Assembly (NCBI RefSeq): GCF_030812595.1
Contig: NZ_JAUSSZ010000016.1
Location: 1-64,000 of the forward strand
Length of the DNA stretch: 64,000 bases
Direction: 5' to 3'
Origin: Arthrobacter bambusae
GTDB taxonomy: Bacteria > Actinomycetota > Actinomycetes > Actinomycetales > Micrococcaceae
Shown here: positions 44,501-51,284 of the stretch, in pieces
Numbering within the stretch: the first letter of the stretch is position 1
Layout of the letters: every line of letters starts with the position of its first letter
The notes under the pieces: model-generated
Told to the model about the DNA's origin: nothing
Seen by the model: only the letters and a program-made list of their open reading frames with translations
Databases searched by the model: none
Position numbers and translations under genes: made by a program

Positions 44501-45709
44501 GTGACTTTCAATCCTGACGCCGCCGGCTGGAGCCCTGACACCCAGGCCGTCCGCGGCGGTCTTGACCGCACCAACTTCCAGGAAACGTCCGAGGCCATCT
44601 TCCTGAACTCCGGCTTCGTCTACGAATCCGCCGCAGCCGCGGAGCGCGCATTCACGGGCGAAGACGAACGCTTTGTCTACTCCCGTTACGGCAACCCGTC
44701 CGTAGCCACCTTCCAGGAGCGCCTCCGCCTACTCGAAGGCACCGAAGCGTGCTTCGCGACGGCGTCGGGCATGTCCGCTGTCTTCACCGCCCTCGGGGCG
44801 TTGCTGGCTGCAGGTGACCGCGTGGTTGCAGCGCGTTCGCTCTTCGGTTCCTGCTTCGTCATCCTCAACGAGATCCTGCCGCGCTGGGGCGTCGAGACCG
44901 TCTTCGTTGACGGGCCGGACCTCGACCAGTGGCGTGCAGCCCTCTCCGAGCCAACAACGGCAGTGTTCTTCGAGTCGCCGTCGAACCCCATGCAGGAAAT
45001 CGTGGACATCGCCGCCGTGAGCGAGCTCGCCCACGCGGCGGGGGCCACGGTCGTCGTCGACAACGTCTTCGCCACTCCCCTGCTGCAACGCTGCGGCGAT
45101 CTGGGCGCCGACGTGATTGTCTACTCGGGTACCAAGCACATCGATGGCCAAGGCAGGGTCATGGGCGGAGCGATCCTGGGTACCAAGGAGTTCATCGACG
45201 GTCCCGTCAAGCAACTCATGCGGCACACCGGGCCATCGCTCTCCGCGTTCAACGCCTGGGTCCTGACCAAAGGCCTGGAGACGATGGCGCTGCGCGTCAA
45301 TCACTCCGCGGCGTCTGCGTTGCGGATCGCCGAATGGCTTGAAGGACAGCCAGCCGTCAGCTGGGTCAAATACCCGCTGCTGAAGTCACACCCGCAGTTC
45401 GAGCTCGCTGCGAAGCAAATGAAGGCCGGCGGAACCGTGCTCACCTTCGAGCTGCTCCCCTCTGCGGGGCGATCGGCGAAAGAGGCCGCCTTCGCGCTGC
45501 TGGATGGGCTCGCCGTCATCGACATCTCGAACAACCTCGGCGACTCCAAGTCGCTCATCACCCACCCCGCCACCACCACGCACCGTGCCATGGGTCCGGA
45601 AGGCCGCGCAGCCATTGGCCTGAGCGACGGCGTCGTACGGCTTTCGGTGGGGCTGGAGGATGTGGACGACCTCATCGGGGATCTGGAGCGCGCCCTCAAG
45701 CAGGTCTAG
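44501..45709 (+). CDS. metZ: O-succinylhomoserine sulfhydrylase
   Basis: 402-residue Cys/Met-metabolism PLP enzyme. YSRYGNPSVATFQERLRLLEG, the PLP loop SGTKHIDGQGRVMGG (K212) and the C-terminal LSDGVVRLSVGLEDVDDLIGDLERAL fit the family; the GQGR after the lysine is typical of MetZ. It forms homocysteine from O-acylhomoserine and sulfide. GTG start directly after the rhodanese stop. It overlaps the end of the next gene (convergent) by 4 bases. Confidence 0.92.
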   Translation: MTFNPDAAGWSPDTQAVRGGLDRTNFQETSEAIFLNSGFVYESAAAAERAFTGEDERFVYSRYGNPSVATFQERLRLLEGTEACFATASGMSAVFTALGALLAAGDRVVAARSLFGSCFVILNEILPRWGVETVFVDGPDLDQWRAALSEPTTAVFFESPSNPMQEIVDIAAVSELAHAAGATVVVDNVFATPLLQRCGDLGADVIVYSGTKHIDGQGRVMGGAILGTKEFIDGPVKQLMRHTGPSLSAFNAWVLTKGLETMALRVNHSAASALRIAEWLEGQPAVSWVKYPLLKSHPQFELAAKQMKAGGTVLTFELLPSAGRSAKEAAFALLDGLAVIDISNNLGDSKSLITHPATTTHRAMGPEGRAAIGLSDGVVRLSVGLEDVDDLIGDLERALKQV

Positions 45710-47013
45710 CCCGGCGCTTCGCGCCAATCCTGGCGCACCCAGGTGAGGACGGGCTGCGGCTTGGTGTCGCTCTCGTCCTTCTCTGAGCGCATGGTGATCT
45801 GAACGGCGTGCTCGACGACGGCGGCCAGCCCGGCGGCGTCGGGCATGCCCCCGTTGCTTTCGCTCCAGCGCTCGGCAACTCCACGCTGTTCGATGGCGCC
45901 GTTACCCCGGCTCAGGATGGCCGCCACGCCGGATTGGACCAAGTCGAATTCACCCTGTTCGGCGAGCACAGGTTCCAGATATTCCACCAACGACCACACG
46001 ACGTCAGCGGCGGGCTCCGGGCGAAAGGTTCCAAAGTCCAGCAGTTCGGTGCGGAGTCCGAAGTTGCTGGCCTGCCAGGATGCCATCCGCAAGAGCGCCG
46101 TGGGCACGGCAGCTGGCTCTATCCCGGCATGGTACTCACGAACAGAAGTCTCAACCAAAGCCCTGACGAGCACCGCGATGAGGGCCGCATCCTCGGCCCG
46201 GAGGCAGACATCGGCCACCCGGACCTCGACCGTGGGAACGTGCCGGGAAAGCCTGGCGTCGAAGTACACCATGCCCTCGTCCAGCAGCACACCAGTTTCG
46301 ATGAGCCTCCTGACAACCCGCCGGTAAGCACTCAAGGAACCGAAGATGGCTGACGGCCCCGAGGACGGCCAGCGATTCCACGCCTGTGTCCGGTAGCTCT
46401 CAAAACCCGTGGCCAACCCCCGCCAGTAAGGTGAATTGGCGCTGATCGCGGTGAAGACAGCGAGCTTGTCCCGGATGCGGTCCAGGATCATCACGCCTTC
46501 CTCGGGGGACTCGATCGCGGTGTGCACGTGGAATCCGCAAGTGAGCTGTTCATGCGCGGTGATGCCGAAGCGTTCGAGCATGATCGCGTACCGCGGATCC
46601 GGAGTGGTGTGCAGGGCAGCGTCCACGGGCGACGTGGCCAACGCAGCGATCCTCGCGCCGTGGTGCCGGGCGGCGTGGCTCGCGAGGCCCCGCGCCCTGC
46701 GGATCTGGTGCAGGAGCTCGGCATAGCTTCGGCATGGCCGGGTCTGGGTTTCGATCTGCTCAAGCTTGAGCTCATGGCTTAGGCCGGTATCGGGGCCGTC
46801 GGTCTCCTCAAAGGTAACGCCGGTCTCCGGGCCGTCATGGTCCGGGCCGTCATGGTCCGGGCCGTCGTGGTCCGGGCCGTCGTGGTCCGGGCTGCCGTGG
46901 TCTGGGCCCGAGAGGAGCGCGTCGGCAAGGGCGAGCGGCTCGCCGGTCACGGGATCGACGATCAGCAATTCCTCTTCCACACCAAAAGTGCGCACGGAAC
47001 AATTGTGCGCCAT
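45706..47013 (-). CDS. Carboxylate-amine ligase (YbdK/GCS2 family)
   Basis: 435 residues. GVEEELLIVDPVTGEPLALADALL begins the GCS2 fold; HELKLEQIETQTRPCRSYAEL, CGFHVHTAIESPEEG and VEVRVADVCLRAEDAALIAVLVRALV carry ATP and substrate residues. Such enzymes make gamma-glutamyl amides, and weak glutamate-cysteine ligase activity is known for YbdK. An insertion of five PDHDG units follows the first helix, coded by a 15-bp tandem repeat. ATG 47013 is chosen by homology; the longer frame to 47325 runs through repeat A. Confidence 0.88.
   Translation of the reverse strand: MAHNCSVRTFGVEEELLIVDPVTGEPLALADALLSGPDHGSPDHDGPDHDGPDHDGPDHDGPETGVTFEETDGPDTGLSHELKLEQIETQTRPCRSYAELLHQIRRARGLASHAARHHGARIAALATSPVDAALHTTPDPRYAIMLERFGITAHEQLTCGFHVHTAIESPEEGVMILDRIRDKLAVFTAISANSPYWRGLATGFESYRTQAWNRWPSSGPSAIFGSLSAYRRVVRRLIETGVLLDEGMVYFDARLSRHVPTVEVRVADVCLRAEDAALIAVLVRALVETSVREYHAGIEPAAVPTALLRMASWQASNFGLRTELLDFGTFRPEPAADVVWSLVEYLEPVLAEQGEFDLVQSGVAAILSRGNGAIEQRGVAERWSESNGGMPDAAGLAAVVEHAVQITMRSEKDESDTKPQPVLTWVRQDWREAPG
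46826..46900 (-). repeat. 15-bp minisatellite in the carboxylate-amine ligase gene
   Basis: Five head-to-tail 15-bp units on the plus strand: TCCGGGCCGTCATGG twice, TCCGGGCCGTCGTGG twice and TCCGGGCTGCCGTGG once, with degenerate copies beyond. They code PDHDG repeats, so changes in number keep the frame. Confidence 0.92.
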
Positions 47014-47042
47014 GGCAGCCTCGCGGAGACAGTGGCGCGTCC

Positions 47043-47099
47043 GGGGTGGGTGTGGGCGTGTTGGCAGGGCGGGCTTGGGTCGGGGTTTGGCAGGGTGGG
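47043..47099 (+). other. G-rich tract with G-quadruplex motif
   Basis: Nine runs of three or four G in 57 bases of the plus strand. GGGCGGGCTTGGGTCGGGG (47067-47085) fits four G-tracts with loops of 1, 3 and 2 bases. It lies between two divergent genes and just before hairpin repeat A. Confidence 0.65.
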
Positions 47100-47102
47100 C
47101 AG

Positions 47103-47190
47103 ATTCTGCTGGATCATTCCTGCCGTACGGATGGCACTTCCCCATTTTCCGGGCATGGGCGAAAGCCAGACCGGGATGATCCAGCAAAAT
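47103..47190 (+). repeat. Hairpin repeat, copy A (upstream of AbiEi/DUF559 gene)
   Basis: Left arm ATTCTGCTGGATCATTCC (47103-47120), 52-base loop, right arm GGGATGATCCAGCAAAAT (47173-47190); 16 of 18 pairs. The right arm is followed by GT as in copies B and C. The loop shares a TGCCG...CCCAT..TTTTC segment with copy B in the same orientation, so the copies are related beyond the arms. It is between divergent genes, so it cannot be a terminator for either. Confidence 0.85.
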
Positions 47191-47260
47191 GTCGGCCGAG
47201 TCATCCACATACGCCACATTCCCTGGCTCGTCAGCCCCAGCATCGTGTCTAGCTGGATCC

Positions 47261-48088
47261 ATGGACGCCTTGGAATACCTTGTTTCAGTGGGTGGTGTCG
47301 CTCGGGTAGGCCTGCTGCGCGCCAACGGCTATACACCCTCAGCCATCAGCAAGCTTGCCACCGCCGGGGCACACCAACCACGAAAAGGAATATGGGCCCT
47401 TCCCTCAGCGGATACCGAATACCTCATGGCTATTCTCAATAACGGGCAGCTCACCTGTGCGAGTGCTGCAATGCGTTACGGCCTGTGGATCAAAGACAAG
47501 CCCGAACGTGTGCATCTGTCCACGCGGCACTGCCGGGGCAGGGGCTTCGTCCGGCATGGCGGTCTTCGCCTGTCTCCAGAGAAGGCCGTCCCGGTGGCCT
47601 CCGTGGAAGACACTGTCATTCACGCGCTGACCTGCTTACGGGACGTGGACGCCATTTCCATTGCGCAATCGGCCATCCAAGAGTTCGGTATCCCGCGGGC
47701 AATGCTCGAAAGCAAGATCTCTGCCAACTGCTACGGAAACGCGAGAAGGCTCCTGGCCAAGGCAGATGGCTTGTCCGAATCCGTACCCGAGATCAGCGCC
47801 CGACTGCTTTTCGAATCGGAAGGCCTGGCATTTCGTCGCCAGGTCCCTATCCCTGGGGTGGGACGCGTCGACTTTCTGATTGGCCGGCGCCTCATCGTCG
47901 AAGTCAACGGCTACGCCTTCCATGGTTCCCGGGAGGCGTGGAGAAAGGACATGGCACGCCTGAACGCTGCGCAGGCACGTGGTTTTGACGTCCTGAGCTT
48001 CGCTCCCGAGACGATCTGGAACAACCCGGGGCGCGTGATGGAGGAAATCCGCGCCGTCCTGGCCCTAGACAAGCAGTCGGGGCCCTAG
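47261..48088 (+). CDS. AbiEi-type HTH fused to DUF559 nuclease-like domain
   Basis: 275 residues. Residues about 8-55 (VGGVARVGLLRANGYTPSAISKLATAGAHQPRKGIWAL) match the AbiEi antitoxin N-terminal HTH. Residues about 195-270 are a DUF559 (Vsr-like PD-(D/E)XK) domain: FRRQVPIPGVGRVDFLIGRRLIVEVNGYAFHG, with D and E of the D-x(n)-E-x-N motif, then RGFDVLSFAPETIW. Many actinobacteria have several such proteins of unknown role. No AbiEii toxin gene is adjacent. ATG 47261; the gene is bracketed by two direct copies of a hairpin repeat (A and B). Confidence 0.82.
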   Translation: MDALEYLVSVGGVARVGLLRANGYTPSAISKLATAGAHQPRKGIWALPSADTEYLMAILNNGQLTCASAAMRYGLWIKDKPERVHLSTRHCRGRGFVRHGGLRLSPEKAVPVASVEDTVIHALTCLRDVDAISIAQSAIQEFGIPRAMLESKISANCYGNARRLLAKADGLSESVPEISARLLFESEGLAFRRQVPIPGVGRVDFLIGRRLIVEVNGYAFHGSREAWRKDMARLNAAQARGFDVLSFAPETIWNNPGRVMEEIRAVLALDKQSGP

Positions 48089-48107
48089 AAACGGACGGCA
48101 GCGATGG

Positions 48108-48196
48108 ATTCTGCTGGATCATCGCCTGCTTGCCGAAGGGCGCACCCATCATTTTCGCGCACCAGCGCACGCCGCGCTCCGATGATCCAGCAGAAT
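48108..48196 (+). repeat. Hairpin repeat, copy B (downstream of AbiEi/DUF559 gene)
   Basis: Perfect 16-bp arms ATTCTGCTGGATCATC (48108-48123) and complement (48181-48196), 57-base loop, preceded by CGATGG and followed by GTT. Same orientation as copies A and C. It lies between convergent genes. Confidence 0.9.
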
Positions 48197-48246
48197 GTTC
48201 CGATCCGCGACGCGCGGAGCCGAGTCCGGCCCTGAAATCCGCCGCG

Positions 48247-49770
48247 TCAGTCCTGGAAGTACTCGATCTTGGCGCCAATGGTGTTGAGTCGCTCGGCCAG
48301 GTCCTCGTATCCGCGCTCAATCACGTAGATGTTGCGCAGCTCGGACGTGCCGCGGGCCGCCAGCATGGCCAGGAGCAGGCAAGCCGCGGGCCGGAGTGCC
48401 GGCGGGCATCCCACTTCCGCGCCACGCCATTTGGTGGGGCCATTGACGTAGATGCGGTGCGGATCGAGCAGCTGGACCTGGGCGCCGAGCTTATTGAGCT
48501 CGGTCAGGTAAATCGCGCGATTCTCGTAGACCCAGTCGTGGATCATCGTCTGGCCCTCGGCATTGCCGGCGATGACCGCAAAGAACGGCAGGTTGTCGAT
48601 ATTGAGTCCGGGGAAGGGCATCGGATGGATCTTGTCCTCAGGGGCACGCAAGCGTGATGGCTTTGTGGTGACGTCCACGAGGCGTGTCCGTCCGTTGCGT
48701 GCAAAATACTCCCCGGAGATGTCGAGCTGCTGGCCCATTTGCTCGAGTGTCGCCAGTTCGATCTCCATGAACTCGATGGGGACACGGCAGATGGTGACCT
48801 CAGAGTTGGTCACGATGCCCGCGGTAATCAGGCTCATGGCCTCGATCGGGTCTTCGGACGGGAAGTACTCTGTGTCGACGTCGATCGCCGGGCGGCCCGT
48901 GATCTTCAGCGTGGTTGTCCCGATGCCGTCAATCGCCACTCCGAGATTCTGCAGGTAGAAACAAAGGTCCTGCACCATGTAATTGGGACTGGCATTGCGG
49001 ATCACCGTGGTACCGCTGCGGTGTGCTGCGGCCATGATGGCGTTCTCCGTCACGGTGTCACCGCGTTCGGTGAGCACAAAGGTGCGGTGGTCTGCATCAG
49101 TCGGCGGGGCCTGCACAGAATAGAAGCCGGACTTGGCCTCCACGGAAAGCCCGAACTGCCGTAGCGCCTGCATATGCGGTTCCACGGTTCGGGTCCCGAG
49201 ATCGCAACCACCGGCGTAGGGCAGCTGATACGAGCTCGCCTCATCCAGAAGGGGACCCAGCAACATGATGACACTGCGGGTGCGGCGTGCGGCCTCCACG
49301 TCCATGGAGGCGAGGTCCAAAGTCTCCGGGCGTCGGATGCGCAGATCGTTGCCGTTGAGCCAGGTGCACTCCACACCGATGGAGGTCAGAACTTCGACGA
49401 TCCGGTTGACCTCTTCGATCCGGGCAAGGCGGCGCAAAGTGGTGGTGCCGCGGTTGATGAGGCTCGCGCAAAGCAATGCGACACCGGCATTCTTGCTGCT
49501 GTTGACGTCGACCGAGCCGGAGAGCGTGCGTCCGCCCTCCACGCGCAGGTGGGTCATCTGCGGTTTGCCGACCTTGACTATGGTTCGCCCGAAGATCGAC
49601 TCCAGGCGTTCGATCATGCGGAGACTGAGATTCTGCTTGCCCTGTTCCATTCGGGCAATGGCGCTTTGGCTGGTGCCCAGTTCCGCAGCAAGCTGTCCCT
49701 GTGTCCAGCCCTTTTCACCGCGGGCGTCGCGAAGAAGGAGTCCTACATGTTCGGCAGTCGGTTGCGTCAT
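48247..49770 (-). CDS. HTH domain fused to MurA-like enolpyruvyl transferase
   Basis: 507 residues. Residues 6-62 are an Xre-type HTH (LLLRDARGEKGWTQGQLAAELGTSQSAIARMEQGKQNLSLRMIERLESIFG). The remainder is an EPSP-synthase-fold UDP-GlcNAc 1-carboxyvinyltransferase: VNSSKNAGVALLCASL (substrate lysine), GGCDLGTRTVEPHMQAL with the MurA-type catalytic Cys (C189) and PFPGLNIDNLPFF. The catalytic residues are kept, so it may make peptidoglycan precursor and also bind DNA, or be a regulatory MurA paralog. ATG 49770 has no ribosome site; TTG 49776 is in frame. Confidence 0.88.
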   Translation of the reverse strand: MTQPTAEHVGLLLRDARGEKGWTQGQLAAELGTSQSAIARMEQGKQNLSLRMIERLESIFGRTIVKVGKPQMTHLRVEGGRTLSGSVDVNSSKNAGVALLCASLINRGTTTLRRLARIEEVNRIVEVLTSIGVECTWLNGNDLRIRRPETLDLASMDVEAARRTRSVIMLLGPLLDEASSYQLPYAGGCDLGTRTVEPHMQALRQFGLSVEAKSGFYSVQAPPTDADHRTFVLTERGDTVTENAIMAAAHRSGTTVIRNASPNYMVQDLCFYLQNLGVAIDGIGTTTLKITGRPAIDVDTEYFPSEDPIEAMSLITAGIVTNSEVTICRVPIEFMEIELATLEQMGQQLDISGEYFARNGRTRLVDVTTKPSRLRAPEDKIHPMPFPGLNIDNLPFFAVIAGNAEGQTMIHDWVYENRAIYLTELNKLGAQVQLLDPHRIYVNGPTKWRGAEVGCPPALRPAACLLLAMLAARGTSELRNIYVIERGYEDLAERLNTIGAKIEYFQD

Positions 49771-49919
49771 GATCAATAAATATCACAAATGGTCTAGAAA
49801 TGCCCACCCCAGGGAGCAACGCGCCGTATTTGGCTCGTTTTAGTCGCCCCGTGCGATATCTGAGCATAGGAACGGCGCCGGGATTGACGGGCTGCGCGCG
49901 CCGGGAGAGGCTTTCTCAA

Positions 49920-49976
49920 ATGAGCGCCCCAGCAATCCGTCGGATCCGGCCTACCCGTCCACGGGCCTGCGCTTGA
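49920..49976 (+). CDS. Possible leader peptide overlapping the GNAT start
   Basis: An 18-codon frame, MSAPAIRRIRPTRPRACA, with GGGAGAGG 9 bases before its ATG. Its TGA overlaps the TTG start of the acetyltransferase (TTGA). The acetyltransferase has no ribosome site of its own, so translation could pass from this frame. Arg and Pro make up half of it. No promoter can be named in 49771-49919. Confidence 0.35.
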   Translation: MSAPAIRRIRPTRPRACA

Positions 49977-50467
49977 ACGCAGAAGTCCGCCCAGCCCAAG
50001 GCAGCGACATCGCCCTCATCCTCGCCGTCGAGGCCAAAGCGGGACGTCCCCTTCCGGACCCCTCGCGGCTGGCGACGGCCCTCGACGACGAGTCCCGCCT
50101 CGTGGTGGTCGCTACCGCGCGGGGAACGTCCGGCGTCGGGGGCCTTCTCGGCTGGGGTAAGACCCATTTCTGGGCCTATGACGACGACGCCGCCCCCGCG
50201 GGGCACTATCTGGGTGGCATCACTGTGCGGCCGGATTCCCGACGCAGCGGCATCGGGACAGCACTCACGCAAGCCCGGCTGGATTGGATATGGCGCCGGG
50301 CATTGGAAGCCTGGTATGTCGTCAACGCGTCCAACATCGGGTCAATTGAACTGCATCGCCGGTGGGGATTCGTGGAAGTCGCCCGGGCGCCGAGCTTTCA
50401 CACGACAACCTTCGACGGCGGCGCAGGCATACTTATGCGGGCGGCCCGCCCGACGACACCCGAGTAA
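49973..50467 (+). CDS. GNAT-family acetyltransferase
   Basis: 164 residues with the GNAT fold: VRPAQGSDIALILAVEAKAG at the start, motif A GGITVRPDSRRSGIGTALTQARLDW (the R-x2-G-x-G acetyl-CoA loop) and ASNIGSIELHRRWGFVEVAR (motif B). Substrate unknown. TTG 49973 is taken as start because the fold begins there; it probably depends on the small upstream frame. Confidence 0.82.
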   Translation: MNAEVRPAQGSDIALILAVEAKAGRPLPDPSRLATALDDESRLVVVATARGTSGVGGLLGWGKTHFWAYDDDAAPAGHYLGGITVRPDSRRSGIGTALTQARLDWIWRRALEAWYVVNASNIGSIELHRRWGFVEVARAPSFHTTTFDGGAGILMRAARPTTPE

Positions 50468-50477
50468 CAGCTGCGAG

Positions 50478-51284
50478 TCAGTTGGGCTGCTTCAGCCAGA
50501 CGAAGTGCCACGTGCCCGCCCATTGGGCCGCGAGTACGGCCGCGGCTGCGATGACCAACCCGCCGGCAAGAACCCAGACGTCCAAGCGGCTGTAGGTTGA
50601 TTCGCGCGCCCAGGTCCTCCGCCCACCACCGAAACCTCGCGCCTCCATTGTCACGGCCAAGCGGGACGCCCGACGAATCGCCTGGACCAGCAGCCCGAAG
50701 CTTTGGCCAAGCATGGCCTTGAACCGTTGCAGCGGGCTCCCGTGCGAGCCGACACCCCGCGCGCGCCGCGCCATGCCGATGGTCTGCCATTCCTCCGCCA
50801 TGAGTCCCACTAGCCGCAGCGCGGCCAAGGTACCCAAGACAAAACGGTGGGGCAGTCCCGCCTTCTGCGCCAAGGCATCGGCAAGGTCAGTCGGATCGGT
50901 GCAACTCATCAGGAGAATGGCCGGCAACGCGATTGCCAAGCCGCGCAGCATGAACCCGAGTCCGAGCTGAAGCGAGCCTTCGCTGATAGACCAGATCCCG
51001 ACGTCGAGGAGTATCTTGCCGCTGTCGGCCGACAGGATCGCGGTGCTCCAGCCTCCGAGGGCTGCCGCGATGATCAGGGGCCAGCCGCGCTGCCACAGCA
51101 AGCGCAGCGTGAGGCCCGCGAGGGGGAACAACGCCAGTTCGCCGAGGAGCGCGGTCGAGGCCGACACCAAGTCGATGGACAACGCCAATACCAGGGTGAT
51201 GAGGAAAACCGACACGAATTTCGCCAGTGGATTCGCGCGCGTGAGGAGGGCATTGTTGCCGCGCAGGGTCAGGGTTTCCTTCAT
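50478..51284 (-). CDS. ykoC: ECF transporter transmembrane component (YkoC/EcfT)
   Basis: 268 residues with about five helices. ARRARGVGSHGSPLQRFKAML and VTMEARGFGGG contain the two A-R-G coupling motifs that contact the ATPases. Its ATG overlaps the stop of the ATPase gene (ATGA). With the ATPase and YkoE it forms a YkoEDC-type importer for the hydroxymethylpyrimidine part of thiamine. Confidence 0.9.
   Translation of the reverse strand: MKETLTLRGNNALLTRANPLAKFVSVFLITLVLALSIDLVSASTALLGELALFPLAGLTLRLLWQRGWPLIIAAALGGWSTAILSADSGKILLDVGIWSISEGSLQLGLGFMLRGLAIALPAILLMSCTDPTDLADALAQKAGLPHRFVLGTLAALRLVGLMAEEWQTIGMARRARGVGSHGSPLQRFKAMLGQSFGLLVQAIRRASRLAVTMEARGFGGGRRTWARESTYSRLDVWVLAGGLVIAAAAVLAAQWAGTWHFVWLKQPN

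Noticed and set aside
47189..47260. Longer N-terminus for the AbiEi/DUF559 protein
   Set aside because: It would translate repeat A's right arm and has no domain-like sequence; the HTH begins just after ATG 47261.
47261..48088. AbiE toxin-antitoxin pair
   Set aside because: Only the AbiEi-type HTH is present, fused to DUF559; no AbiEii nucleotidyltransferase gene is adjacent.
47103..48196. Repeats A and B as ends of an ordinary insertion sequence
   Set aside because: They are direct not inverted copies, each is a hairpin itself, no transposase or target duplication is seen.
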